A stretch of DNA of 22,441 nt from FEN-680 sp036845225 (GTDB lineage Bacteria; Actinomycetota; Geothermincolia; Fen-727; Anoxymicrobiaceae). The stretch is taken from positions 1 through 22,441 of the forward strand of contig DAIUEJ010000041.1 in the NCBI GenBank assembly GCA_036845225.1, in the 5' to 3' direction. The first letter of the stretch is position 1. Each line of letters starts with the position of its first letter. Positions 14,242-22,237 of this stretch are shown here, one piece after another. A program made the position numbers and the translations under genes. Under the pieces are notes generated by a model, which had not been told where the DNA came from, made no database searches, and saw only the letters and a program-made list of their open reading frames with translations.

Positions 14242-15441
14242 TCACCGGTTGAGTATGTCGTCGAGGATGGGCCTGCGCGTCCCTATGACCGCGGGGATGA
14301 GCCCGGAGAGCATCCCGACGAACACGACGGCGCCCGCCCGGAAGAGATAGTCCCACGGGACGATCGATAGTGTCACGTCCCCGATGGGGATCTTGAACGG
14401 GAACGCCTGGAAATAGGGCACGAGTATCGCGAAGAACAGGATGGTCCCGACCGCGACCCCGAAGAACGAGTAGATGGCCGCCTGAAGCACGTAAGTCGCC
14501 ACCACCAGCGGGCTGCGGATCCCTATCGCGCGCAGGATGCCAATCTCCTGACGTTTGTGGGTCACGTCGACGTAGATGATGATGAAAACCGTCACCGCGG
14601 CGATGAAGAACCCCACGATGGTCATGAGCGCGTTGATAGTCACGAAGCTGTTCGTGATCTCGCGGACCGCTCCCGCCGACTGCTGCCACGTCCGCAGCGT
14701 CTCCCCGACCCCGGCGCTCTTCATCCTCGCGACGACCTGGTCTTCGATGCCCCTCTTGTCGGTGCGCACCACTACCAGGTTGGCCTTGCCCTCAAGGCCC
14801 GGGGCGATGTTCTTGAGCGCCGCGTTGGTGATGTACGCGCGGTCGTCGGTGCCGTTGAACTTGGTGTCGAAGACGCCCCTCACCGTGAACGGGTGGGCCG
14901 CCCCGTCCGTGATCACGCTGACTGTGTCCCCGACCTCGATCCCCTTGGGGGCGAAGTCGGTCGGGTCCTCCTTTTTCCCCGCAATCATGCGACCGAGGAT
15001 TATCCCATTCGTGTCGCGCTCCGAGAGGTACGAGCCCGAGACCATCTTCTGTGCCACGGTCGTCGCAGTCTTCTCCTGCGCCGGGTCGATCGCTGTCACG
15101 TCGAAGTTGCCGCGCTGCCCGTCGAACTGAATCGCGCCGGGCACCAGCACCTCGGGCGCCGCCGCTTTTACGCCGGCTATGCCGTCCAGGGTCTTCACCA
15201 GCTTCGTCGGGTCGTTGATGAACTCGGCGCCCTTAACGGGCGTGACCGTTATGTTCCCCGTGCGCGTGTTGATGAGCTGGTTCTCGTTGCTCTCGATCAC
15301 CCCGTTAAAGAGCGAGTTGATGAACAGCAGATTTATGAACGCGATGGCCATCAGGAAGATGATGAGCGCGAGCGTCCACTTGTTGGTGTGCCGTATGTGC
15401 CTGATTATCAGGAAGAACGGTATCCTCTTACTGCTCTTCAT
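14242..15441 (-). CDS. ABC transporter permease, FtsX/LolC-MacB family
   Basis: The product is 399 residues with the four-helix FtsX topology: one helix at about 22-46, a large extracytoplasmic domain of about 220 residues, then three helices near 267-295, 315-345 and 362-386. The cytoplasmic loop carries the family motif THKRQEIGILRAIGI, which couples to the ATPase. The ATG at 15441 lies inside the end of the ATPase gene (14-base overlap), preceded by GGAAG, so the two are translationally coupled. LolC/E- and MacB-type proteins move lipoproteins, peptides or drugs by mechanotransmission rather than through a classical channel. The substrate is unknown here. Confidence 0.9.
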   Translation of the reverse strand: MKSSKRIPFFLIIRHIRHTNKWTLALIIFLMAIAFINLLFINSLFNGVIESNENQLINTRTGNITVTPVKGAEFINDPTKLVKTLDGIAGVKAAAPEVLVPGAIQFDGQRGNFDVTAIDPAQEKTATTVAQKMVSGSYLSERDTNGIILGRMIAGKKEDPTDFAPKGIEVGDTVSVITDGAAHPFTVRGVFDTKFNGTDDRAYITNAALKNIAPGLEGKANLVVVRTDKRGIEDQVVARMKSAGVGETLRTWQQSAGAVREITNSFVTINALMTIVGFFIAAVTVFIIIYVDVTHKRQEIGILRAIGIRSPLVVATYVLQAAIYSFFGVAVGTILFFAILVPYFQAFPFKIPIGDVTLSIVPWDYLFRAGAVVFVGMLSGLIPAVIGTRRPILDDILNR

Positions 15442-16186
15442 AGACTATCTTCCCGTCGGACAGGGTGATTATCCTGTTGCCGTAGATGGTCTCCTCGTGC
15501 TCGTGGGTGACCATCACTATGGTGTGTTGCTCTTCCTTGTTCAGGCGCTCGAAGACGCTCAGCACGTCCTGCGCGGAGACCAGGTCCAGGTTCGCCGTCG
15601 GCTCGTCAGCGAAGAGGACAGCGGGGTCGTTCATGAGCGCCCGCGCGATGGCGACTTTCTGCTGCTCGCCGCCTGAGAGCTGGCTGGGGAGATGGTATGC
15701 CTGCTCGTCGAGGCCGACCAGGTTGAGCGTCTCGTTCGCTTTCTTGCGGCAGACCTCCGTCCGCTCGATCATCATGGTAGGCAGCATGACGTTCTCGAGC
15801 GCAGTGAGCTCCGGGATGAGCGCGAACTCCTGGAATATGTAGCCCAGGTCCTCGAGGCGGATGAGGGCGCGGTCTTTCTCGCGCATCCTGGTGACTTCTC
15901 TGCCCGAGAGGTAGATGCTGCCGTTGTCGGGCGTGTCGAGCAATCCCAGTTGGTGCATCAGCGTGGATTTGCCCGAGCCGTTTCGCCCGGTGATGATGAG
16001 GAAATCGCCCTTCTTGACGGTGATGGAGATCCCGCGGACGGCGTGAACGCTTACCTCGCCGAGGTGGTAGGTCTTATGTATGTCGTCGACCAGGATTACG
16101 TCTTCCCGGCCGGGTAAAAGGTCGTTCACAGTGCCATCGGAGGCGGCTAAAGCCCCCCCGGTCCCTCTCGTTGCTCGTTTCGGCAC
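15428..16186 (-). CDS. ABC transporter ATP-binding protein, LolD/MacB family
   Basis: The product is up to 252 residues. The conserved domain starts near residue 30 (ILVDDIHKTYHLGEVSVHAVRG). All motifs are present: Walker A GRNGSGKST (67-75), Q-loop Q119, signature LSGGEQQ (170-176), Walker B AVLFADE (189-195), and H-loop H228. The YHLGEVSVHAVRGISI opening is typical of the LolD/MacB/FtsE group that pairs with FtsX-fold permeases. The GTG at 16186 gives an unusually long N-terminus and has no clear ribosome site; the in-frame GTG at 16129 is an alternative. It is the first gene of the transporter pair. Confidence 0.92.
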   Translation of the reverse strand: MPKRATRGTGGALAASDGTVNDLLPGREDVILVDDIHKTYHLGEVSVHAVRGISITVKKGDFLIITGRNGSGKSTLMHQLGLLDTPDNGSIYLSGREVTRMREKDRALIRLEDLGYIFQEFALIPELTALENVMLPTMMIERTEVCRKKANETLNLVGLDEQAYHLPSQLSGGEQQKVAIARALMNDPAVLFADEPTANLDLVSAQDVLSVFERLNKEEQHTIVMVTHEHEETIYGNRIITLSDGKIVYEEQ

Positions 16187-16295
16187 GCGCGTTGCGGCGC
16201 GTACTCCCGTCCCTGTACCAGTATGGACTATCCCCGGCGCTTACCGAATGACGTTGCTCAATTCGCCTCGCCCCGGCGCCCGCCCTGAAAAAATA

Positions 16296-16319
16296 TCGCG
16301 AACAAGTGCCTGTCTCCCC
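16296..16319 (-). repeat. Possible repeat element G (diverged half element)
   Basis: On the minus strand GGGGAGACAGGCACTTGTTCGCG resembles the GGGGTCAGGCAC core with three bases in place of T. It lies 18 bases downstream of the crotonase stop, after two GTGAAAAA copies. It is a weaker member of the family. Confidence 0.3.
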
Positions 16320-16337
16320 TTTTTCACCCGTTTTTCA

Positions 16338-17123
16338 CTAGCGGCCCTTGAACTCCGGCGGCCTCTTCTCCATGAAGGACGTCACCCCTTCGACGACGTC
16401 CTGGGTGGCGACAGCGATGCCCTGCAGCGAGCCCTCGCGGTCGAGCGCGCTCAGCAGGTCGGACTCGAATGACTTGTTGAGCATCCCCTTCATCATACCG
16501 ATGGCGCGCGTAGGGCCCTTCGCCAGGTGCTCGGCGACCGCGAGCGCTTCCTCCATGAGTTTCTCGTGGCGTACGACGCGGTTGACCAGGCCGAGCTCCA
16601 AGGCTTTTTCAGCGGAGATGTCCTCGCCGAAGAACATGAGCTCCTTGGCTTTTGCCAGGCCCACGATGCGCGGCAGGAAGTAGGTCCCGCCCGCGTCGGC
16701 GATGAGGCCGCGCCGCACGAAGACCTGGATGAACTTCGCCCGCTCGGAGGCGACCAGGAGGTCGCAGGCGAATGCGATGTTACAACTGGCCCCCGCGGCC
16801 GTGCCGTTGATGGCGCCGATGATGGGCTTCTCGAGAAGCCACATGGCGCTGACCATCTTCGAGTACGCGAAGCAGGTGATACGCATGCCGAGCGGCGTAA
16901 AAGCGTCCTCGCGGCCGCCGCCGCCGGTGAGGTCGGCGCCCGTTGAGAAGCCGTCTCCGGTGCCTGTGATGATGAGTGCGCGGGTTTCGTCGTCAAACTG
17001 CGCCTTCTCGATGGTGTCGCCGAGCGCCTGCACCAGGGAGAAGCTCAGGGCGTTCTTCTTCTCCGGCCTGTTCAAGGTCAGTATCATCACGTTGCCTTTT
17101 TTCTCAACGATGAGCTCTTCCAT
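16338..17123 (-). CDS. Enoyl-CoA hydratase/isomerase family protein, PaaG-like
   Basis: The product is 261 residues from the ATG at 17121-17123, seven bases after AAAGGA. The frame extends upstream to 17282, but that part is non-conserved and overlaps the divergent gene. Oxyanion-hole segments are GFSTGADLTG (58-67) and INGTAAGASCNIAFACDL (105-122). The two glutamates of classical enoyl-CoA hydratases are missing (N115 and V134). D143 in RRGLIADAGGTYFLPR matches the catalytic aspartate of PaaG and Delta3,Delta2-enoyl-CoA isomerases. It is therefore more likely an isomerase in fatty-acid or phenylacetyl-CoA degradation than a hydratase. It is divergent from the DUF2889 gene. Confidence 0.85.
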   Translation of the reverse strand: MEELIVEKKGNVMILTLNRPEKKNALSFSLVQALGDTIEKAQFDDETRALIITGTGDGFSTGADLTGGGGREDAFTPLGMRITCFAYSKMVSAMWLLEKPIIGAINGTAAGASCNIAFACDLLVASERAKFIQVFVRRGLIADAGGTYFLPRIVGLAKAKELMFFGEDISAEKALELGLVNRVVRHEKLMEEALAVAEHLAKGPTRAIGMMKGMLNKSFESDLLSALDREGSLQGIAVATQDVVEGVTSFMEKRPPEFKGR

Positions 17124-17275
17124 CTCACGTTCCTTTCTCGAGGGCGAAAGTAACCATTGCAGCCATATGAAAGAATAAACCTTAAGCAGTTGCGGGGAAA
17201 GCAGCGCGAGGCGGGCGGCAAGGCATTCCATGAGATAGAATATCGGTCGAGGCGGGCGACAGGAAGAGGATATCG

Positions 17276-17776
17276 ATGACACTGTTCCAGAGAAACATCT
17301 CAGTTGAAGTCTTTGACGAGGGCGAGAACCTGCGGCTGGTCGGGCGGCTCGACGACACGCGGCTCGGGGCGCCGCTGCACAGCATCGAGGTCGAGCTGCT
17401 GATGACCGTGTGGGAAGGGGAGATACTCGAGATCAAGGGCTCGTTCCCGGTCAGGCCGATGGAAGAGTGCGTGGAAGGGCTCGGGAGCCTCCAGGCGCTT
17501 GTAGGGGCGAAGATCCAGCCGGGGTTCAGCGAGCTGGTGCAGAAGAACGTCAACAGCCGTGTGGGGTGCTCTCATCTCGGCGCGTTGATGATGACCATCG
17601 GGAACACCAGCGTGCAGGGCAGGGGCGGCTACATGCGCAAGCATATGCCGGATGAGAAAGTCGCGGCCACGATGCTCGAGTTCTCGGAAAGGCTCAACCT
17701 TCTCAACAGTTGCGTCGGCTGGCGCGAGGACGGCCCGCTGATGAAGCGCTGGAGAGAGAGCCAGGGCCAACCCTGA
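17276..17776 (+). CDS. DUF2889 family protein
   Basis: The product is 166 residues. The ATG at 17276 follows AGGAAGAGGATATCG. The N-terminal half is a beta-rich region with RLDDTRLGAPLHSIEVELLMTVWEGEI. The second half has VGCSHLGALMMTIGN (about 97-111) and LNSCVGWREDGPLMKRW (about 142-158). The C-S-H-L and N-S-C...W-R-E-D-G-P patterns are those of DUF2889. The family has no proven function; such genes often sit with acyl-CoA metabolism genes, and here two crotonases flank it. The cysteine and histidine residues could form an active or metal site, which is inference. Its stop lies 3 bases before repeat element H. Confidence 0.7.
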   Translation: MTLFQRNISVEVFDEGENLRLVGRLDDTRLGAPLHSIEVELLMTVWEGEILEIKGSFPVRPMEECVEGLGSLQALVGAKIQPGFSELVQKNVNSRVGCSHLGALMMTIGNTSVQGRGGYMRKHMPDEKVAATMLEFSERLNLLNSCVGWREDGPLMKRWRESQGQP

Positions 17777-17779
17777 CCT

Positions 17780-17808
17780 GCAAAATAGGGGTCAGACCCT
17801 TATTTTGC
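17780..17808. repeat. Repeat element H (short hairpin form, overlaps a stop codon)
   Basis: GCAAAATAGGGGT (17780-17792) pairs with ACCCTTATTTTGC (17796-17808) around CAG, 13 pairs with one G-T. The right arm contains the TAA stop (17800-17802, minus strand) and last codons of the convergent crotonase gene. The left arm begins 3 bases after the DUF2889 stop. Both strands end the hairpin with a T-rich arm, so it could stop transcription from both sides. Confidence 0.8.
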
Positions 17809-18600
17809 GGTGAAGCGAGGAGGGCGCTTTTCGAAGAAAGCTTTCATCGCTTCGGCGGCGTCCTCGCTCCCCATGGCTTCGATGACGAGTCGCTGTGCGT
17901 CGGCGCGGGTGGTGGCGTCGATTGCCCCGGCCGCACCAACGATCGCACGAAGCACTCGCTTGTGCGCCTTCATGGACAACGGCGCCAGGTGCGATATCTC
18001 GCGGGCCAGTTCAATGGTGAAAGCCTCTACGTCGTCTCCACAGACGAAGTCGAGCATCCCCATCGAGGAGAGCTCGTCGCACCGGAAGTGCCTGGCCGTG
18101 TAGAAGAGCCGGCGGGCGGTGGCGAGCCCGAACGTCCTCACGAACCGCTCCAGCCCTTCCGGCGGATAGACGATGCCGAGCTTCGCGGGAGGCATCCCCA
18201 TGCGGGACTTGTCGCAACCAACGCGCAGGTCGCACGATACCGCGAGCTCGCATGCCGCGCCGAGCGCGTAGCCATCGATCATCGCTATCACCGGATACGG
18301 GAACTCTTCGACTACCGCCATCGCCGTTCGCAGCGGGCCGCCGGCGCCGATGAGACGCTGGTTCTCTTCGGGGGTGCTGACAGCCATGGCGTTGAGGTCC
18401 ATCCCCACCGAGAACGCTTTGTCGCCGGCCCCTCTGAGCACTACACACCGCGTGCCGTCGTCGCTCGAGAGCTCGCCCAGCGCAGCAGCCAGAGACTCGA
18501 GCAGTGACGCGGTCAGCGCGTTCCGACGCTCGGGGCGGTTCATCGTGAGGACGGCAAAGCCGTCCATATTCTCGACCAGTAGCTCGGGCTCGTCAGCCAA
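17800..18600 (-). CDS. Enoyl-CoA hydratase/isomerase family protein (second crotonase)
   Basis: The product is 266 residues. The start is TTG at 18598-18600, chosen because AGGAGG lies four bases upstream. Oxyanion-hole segments are KAFSVGMDLNAM (61-72) and IDGYALGAACELAVSCDL (108-125). E118 matches the first catalytic Glu of enoyl-CoA hydratase. The second Glu is replaced by A139 in MGMPPAKLGIVYPPEGL, so classical hydratase chemistry is doubtful. That stretch recalls decarboxylase- and isomerase-type crotonases. The reaction on its acyl-CoA substrate is not predictable. It is convergent with the DUF2889 gene, and its last codons are part of hairpin element H. Confidence 0.85.
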   Translation of the reverse strand: MADEPELLVENMDGFAVLTMNRPERRNALTASLLESLAAALGELSSDDGTRCVVLRGAGDKAFSVGMDLNAMAVSTPEENQRLIGAGGPLRTAMAVVEEFPYPVIAMIDGYALGAACELAVSCDLRVGCDKSRMGMPPAKLGIVYPPEGLERFVRTFGLATARRLFYTARHFRCDELSSMGMLDFVCGDDVEAFTIELAREISHLAPLSMKAHKRVLRAIVGAAGAIDATTRADAQRLVIEAMGSEDAAEAMKAFFEKRPPRFTAK

Positions 18601-18674
18601 CGTTCCTCCTGAATAGCGGACCAGCTAATGATATCGCGGAGGGCGCGTCGGTCAAACACGCCAGGCCGGACTCA

Positions 18675-19883
18675 TCACAGCGGCGCGATTCGATAGATGC
18701 CGCCACTGCTGTCGTCCGAGACATACATGTTGCCGTCGCTGCGCAGGATGATCCCAACGGGGCGCCCCAGCTTGGTGCCGCTCGGCTGGAGCCAACCCGT
18801 GATGAAATCCTCCGTCCCCAGGTAGTTGCCCTGCTTGTCCAGCCTGATGCGCACGAGCTTGTCGCCGGTCGGCACCGTGCGGTTCCACGAGCCGTGGAAC
18901 GCGACTATCAGGTTGTCCTTGTAGTCCGCCGGCCAGCCGTCTGACGTAACAAAGGCGAGCCCCAACGGCGCGGAGTGAGCCTGAAGGTCTATGTACGAAG
19001 GGGTCTTTCCCGCCGCGGCTCCCGGCGCTGCCGCCGCGGGGTCGAACTGCGTGTCGGGGATATTCTTGCCATAGAAAGTAGGCCATCCGTAGTTGTGCCC
19101 GTCCTGGATGATGTTTATCTCGTCCGGGGGGATGTTGTCGCCCAGGTTGTCGCGTCCGTTCTCGGTCGCCCAGACCTGGTTCGTGGTCGGGTGCACCGCC
19201 ATGAACACCGAGTTGCGCAGGCCCGAGGCGAAGGTGCGAAGCCCGCTGCCGTCAGCGTTGGCGATCCGGATGGAGGCGCGGCGCGGGTCCGTCTCGACGC
19301 CGACGTTCTGAGAAGAGCCGATTGAGATGAGGAGTTGGCCCTCGTTGGGCGGGGGCGCGAAAATCAACGTCCGCGTGACGTGCTCACCGTCGGGCGGGAG
19401 GTCGATTATCTTGCGGCGGTTGGTCGCCTGCATGGACGTCGGGTCGTAATCGTAGAGTGCGACGGCGTCTGTCTCCGCCACATAGAGTTTGGTCGGGTCG
19501 GTCGGCATGAACGCGAGCCCGTGCGGGTAGTTGAGGCCTCCGACCACCGTAACCTGGGAATCGGCGACCCCGTTGTTGTCCTTGTCAGGGAGCGCGATGA
19601 CCTTCCCCGCGCTCGGGCAACTGACGAGCAGGTTGCCGGCTGAATCGAAGAGAAGGACGCGCGGGCCCGGCAGGTTCTGTGCGAAATAGGAGATGGAGAA
19701 TCCGTTTGGGACGGTGAGGGGCAAACCGGTGGAGTTCTGGCCCGGCGCGAGTGCCTGCGGCGAACTCGATGGCGCCGAAGCGGGCTTCTTTGCCGGTGTC
19801 TTGCCACCACCGCATGACGCTGCAGACAGCGCCAGTCCAGCCGCGAGCATGACACAAACGACCGGGACAGTAAGCCTTTTCAT
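18675..19883 (-). CDS. Lipoprotein beta-propeller, glucose/sorbosone dehydrogenase (GSDH)-like
   Basis: The product is 402 residues. A lipoprotein signal peptide ends in LSAASC with the lipidated Cys at 24, followed by a Ser/Pro/Ala-rich tether to about residue 52. The six-bladed propeller domain shows DKDNNGVAD (100-108, a Ca-binding-like loop), YPHGLAF (H121), RTLIF, ARIA-like RASIRIANADGSG, and PPDEINII...HNYGWP (252-268). These are typical of soluble PQQ-dependent aldose sugar dehydrogenases and L-sorbosone dehydrogenase-like proteins. It is likely an extracytoplasmic sugar or aldehyde dehydrogenase if PQQ is available; many such proteins remain uncharacterised. It is downstream of the radical SAM gene, separated by hairpin element I. 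Confidence 0.85.
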   Translation of the reverse strand: MKRLTVPVVCVMLAAGLALSAASCGGGKTPAKKPASAPSSSPQALAPGQNSTGLPLTVPNGFSISYFAQNLPGPRVLLFDSAGNLLVSCPSAGKVIALPDKDNNGVADSQVTVVGGLNYPHGLAFMPTDPTKLYVAETDAVALYDYDPTSMQATNRRKIIDLPPDGEHVTRTLIFAPPPNEGQLLISIGSSQNVGVETDPRRASIRIANADGSGLRTFASGLRNSVFMAVHPTTNQVWATENGRDNLGDNIPPDEINIIQDGHNYGWPTFYGKNIPDTQFDPAAAAPGAAAGKTPSYIDLQAHSAPLGLAFVTSDGWPADYKDNLIVAFHGSWNRTVPTGDKLVRIRLDKQGNYLGTEDFITGWLQPSGTKLGRPVGIILRSDGNMYVSDDSSGGIYRIAPL

Positions 19884-19936
19884 CTGAAATCACCCAGGGG
19901 TCGATTTCAACGGGAAGCAGAGCTATCCTGCGGTGA

Positions 19937-19971
19937 CTAAACTTTTTGGGGTCTGACCCCAAGAAGTTTAG
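19937..19971. repeat. Repeat element I (short hairpin form)
   Basis: CTAAACTTTTTGGGGT (19937-19952) pairs with ACCCCAAGAAGTTTAG (19956-19971) around CTG, 16 pairs with one T-G. The centre is a perfect GGGGTCTGACCCC. It abuts the TAG stop (19972-19974) of the radical SAM gene. Downstream on the minus strand the arm is AAAAAGTTTAG rather than a plain T-tract, so it is not a textbook terminator, though it should form a strong RNA hairpin. Confidence 0.85.
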
Positions 19972-21513
19972 CTATTCTGTTTTCGCGAACCGGTCGTCTC
20001 GGCGGCTGTCCTTGGAGACGTCCGCGGTAACGCCCTGCTCCTCGAGGTCGCGCTGCTCCTGCTTGCCGTGTGCGCGCTCGGCCTTGTAGCGGTGCTTGAG
20101 CTCGGAGAGCCAGTACTTGTTGCGGCTCTTCCACTTCATCAGGGTGCGGTGGCCGTAGATCCTGATGGCCATGTCACGCCATCTGAAGGCCATGCCCAGC
20201 TTCCAGCACTGAGCGATCGAGTAGAACCTGCGGGTCGCTTTGATCCCCGCTTCCTTCTGGAGCTGGAACGGCGTCATCTTGCTCGGGCGGAACACCACGT
20301 GCTGGCCGCTGAACTTGGTCCAGTCGTTGACGAATATCCGTCCCTCCCGGCACATCTCATCATACGTCTCCGACCCCGGTATGGGGGTGAGTATCATGAA
20401 CTGGACGGTGTCGATGCCGGTCCTCTTGGAGAATCGCACGGTCTCGCGGATGCTCTCTTTGTCATCTTCGTCGGAGCCCATCACGAACATGCCGTGGACC
20501 TTGATCTTGTGCTTGTGTATGACCTCGACCGCCGTCTCGATATCCGCAACGGTCTGTGCTTTCCTGAAAGCCTTGAGCGTCTCGGGGTTGGACGACTCGA
20601 GCCCGAGGTATAGGAACAGGCAGCCGGTGTCCTCCATGAGCTGCATAAGCTCTTCGTCGTGGACGACATCGACGCGAGCCTGCGCCGTCCAGCGTGGCGT
20701 GATGCCCTTCTCTTTCATACGCCGGAGCAGCTCCTTGGTGTGGTCGGGCGCGGCGGTGAAGTTGTCGTCGTAGAAAAAATAGATGGCCTTGGGGTACCTT
20801 TCGTACAGCGACTCGAGCTCCGCCATCACATCGTCCGTGTCGCGGAAGCGATACCGGCGGCCGAACAGAGAAGTCACCGTGCAGAACTTGCAGTTGAAGG
20901 GGCAACCGCGAGAGGTCATTATCGGGATGATGGCACGCTTCTCGAAACCCTGTATCAAGGAGAGCTTTGGCCAGGGCAGCGAAGAGAGGTCGCCGATCCA
21001 CTCGCGGTCCGTATTGTGCCTGACCTCCCCGTCCTCAGTGTAAGAGAGTCCCGCGATGTCGCTGAGCGAGCCGCCCTGCCCGTTGAGGGACCGGATGAGC
21101 TCGATCAGCGCTTCCTCGCCTTCCCCTCGCACCACGAAATCCGCGCCATGCTCGAGCGCTTCATCCGGCAGAAAAGTGACATGGGGGCCTCCCATGACAA
21201 CCGGCACGTCATTCATCTTCTTGATGCGCTGGACGAGGTCGTACGCGGCCGGCGCTGTTGAGGTTATCGTCGATATCCCCACGAGGTCGGCTTTCGCTAC
21301 TTCTTCCCAGTCGATCCTGGCGCATTCCTGGAAATAGATCTTAACGGAGGCGCCCAACTGCTCCTCGAGTACGGCGCCCAGAAGTGGAAGCCCCAGTCTG
21401 GGCAGCTTGTAACGCGAGAAGACATGAAAGCCCGGCGCCTTCGGCTCTATCAGGACGACGTTCTTGATCTCATGCGGCGGCGTCGTTGCTTCGAGCGACT
21501 CATTGGTATTCAT
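19972..21513 (-). CDS. B12-binding-domain radical SAM protein
   Basis: The product is 513 residues. The N-terminal cobalamin-binding-type Rossmann domain (about 18-150) has VGISTITSTAPAAYDLVQRIK and GGPHVTFLPDEAL, typical of the BchE/class B group. The radical SAM domain (about 190-390) has the cluster motif CPFNCKFC (C204, C208, C211), the strand FFYDDNF, and GLESSNPETL and GMFVMGSDEDD segments. A basic C-terminal region (430-490) follows. Enzymes of this architecture perform methylations, cyclisations or oxidations on lipids, tetrapyrroles and natural products; the substrate is unknown. The ATG at 21513 overlaps the end of the PIN-toxin gene by 14 bases, so it is probably co-transcribed with the toxin-antitoxin pair. 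Confidence 0.9.
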   Translation of the reverse strand: MNTNESLEATTPPHEIKNVVLIEPKAPGFHVFSRYKLPRLGLPLLGAVLEEQLGASVKIYFQECARIDWEEVAKADLVGISTITSTAPAAYDLVQRIKKMNDVPVVMGGPHVTFLPDEALEHGADFVVRGEGEEALIELIRSLNGQGGSLSDIAGLSYTEDGEVRHNTDREWIGDLSSLPWPKLSLIQGFEKRAIIPIMTSRGCPFNCKFCTVTSLFGRRYRFRDTDDVMAELESLYERYPKAIYFFYDDNFTAAPDHTKELLRRMKEKGITPRWTAQARVDVVHDEELMQLMEDTGCLFLYLGLESSNPETLKAFRKAQTVADIETAVEVIHKHKIKVHGMFVMGSDEDDKESIRETVRFSKRTGIDTVQFMILTPIPGSETYDEMCREGRIFVNDWTKFSGQHVVFRPSKMTPFQLQKEAGIKATRRFYSIAQCWKLGMAFRWRDMAIRIYGHRTLMKWKSRNKYWLSELKHRYKAERAHGKQEQRDLEEQGVTADVSKDSRRDDRFAKTE

Positions 21514-21949
21514 CGAGCACCATCACCTTCATTCCCTTCACCTGCGCCAACCCGGCGTCGCTCGTAATGAACGCCGTCGCGCCTGACTCCAGCGCGGCCG
21601 CCAGAAGCAGGCTCTCCGTCGGACCGGTATTCTCGGTGGCCCTTATCTCTGCCGCGCGTGAGGCGATGCCGGGTCCGACCGACACCGTCTCCAGATTCGG
21701 CATCTCGTGTATCAATACGCGGTACAGGTCCGCGAGGTCGTCGTCGCCAGCCTGCAGGGGGCGCACCATCAGCTCCGTGAGGCTGATAGACGAGAGCACG
21801 CCACGGCAGGCGCCTCTCTGGATCTCGCCGAGCACGGTCGCGCTGAGCTCCGACTGCTCCCCGCCCTGGAAATGGCGGATGAACACTCCCGTGTCCAGCC
21901 CGACGACCTTGTGGTCACCCATGTCCTTTTTGAGCTTCTTGGATTTCAC
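21500..21949 (-). CDS. PIN-domain ribonuclease toxin, VapC-like
   Basis: The product is 149 residues from the GTG at 21947-21949, which overlaps the antitoxin stop (GTGA, 4 bases). The PIN fold's acidic residues are visible: D19 in VGLDTGVF, E59 in ISLTELMV, and D131 in AFITSDAGL. The usual third acid, Asp in the DALILA-type helix, is E112 here (PTESLLLAAAL). VapC-type proteins are Mg-dependent RNases that cut tRNA or rRNA and are held inactive by the cognate antitoxin. A start at M10 (21922) would remove only a basic N-terminal stretch. Its end overlaps the radical SAM gene, an unusual continuation for such an operon. Confidence 0.8.
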   Translation of the reverse strand: MKSKKLKKDMGDHKVVGLDTGVFIRHFQGGEQSELSATVLGEIQRGACRGVLSSISLTELMVRPLQAGDDDLADLYRVLIHEMPNLETVSVGPGIASRAAEIRATENTGPTESLLLAAALESGATAFITSDAGLAQVKGMKVMVLDEYQ

Positions 21950-22176
21950 GTGTCGCGCTCCTCCTTGAGGTACTTGCTGACCTCGACGTCACCCCAGACC
22001 TCCGACCCGAGCCCTCTCATGAACTCCACGAAGTCCGCGGGCCTCGCCAGAAGCGCAACGACCCCGTCCCCCCGGTAGTCGAAGATGAGCTTGTCGCCGG
22101 CATGGATGCCGAGGACGTCTCTCGCTTTCTTGGGGATTACGACCTGGAACTTGGAGCTGACTTTTGCCGTGTCCAA
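21946..22176 (-). CDS. AbrB/SpoVT-type antitoxin, VapB/MazE-like
   Basis: The product is 76 residues from the TTG at 22174-22176. This start has AAGGCGG seven bases upstream and lies about 26 bases after the predicted transcription start. A GTG at 22218 sits upstream of that point and was rejected. The swapped-hairpin DNA-binding domain is MDTAKVSSKFQVVIPKKARDVLGIHAGDKLIF (residues 1-32 region), the AbrB-family signature. The C-terminal part (VEFMRGLGSEVWGDVEVSKYL) would wrap the toxin. It likely represses its own promoter together with the PIN protein; repeated motifs around the promoter fit this. Confidence 0.88.
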   Translation of the reverse strand: MDTAKVSSKFQVVIPKKARDVLGIHAGDKLIFDYRGDGVVALLARPADFVEFMRGLGSEVWGDVEVSKYLKEERDT

Positions 22177-22208
22177 CCTGCTACCGCCTTTTTTTCGCGT
22201 GTTCTGGC

Positions 22209-22237
22209 AGGCTAGCACTCGTAAGACGACATGTCAA
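22209..22237 (-). promoter_or_regulatory. Promoter of the AbrB/PIN/radical SAM operon
   Basis: On the minus strand a consensus TTGACA (22232-22237) and TAGCCT (22209-22214) are separated by exactly 17 bases. Predicted initiation is near 22202. Confidence 0.7.

Noticed and set aside
17124..17282. N-terminal extension of the PaaG-like protein
   Set aside because: It is not conserved in the family, has no ribosome site, and overlaps the divergent DUF2889 start. The ATG at 17123 has a strong site.
22177..22218. N-terminal extension of the AbrB-type antitoxin from a GTG at 22218
   Set aside because: This codon lies upstream of the predicted transcription start (next to the -10 box) and has no ribosome site. 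The TTG at 22176 has AAGGCGG at seven bases.
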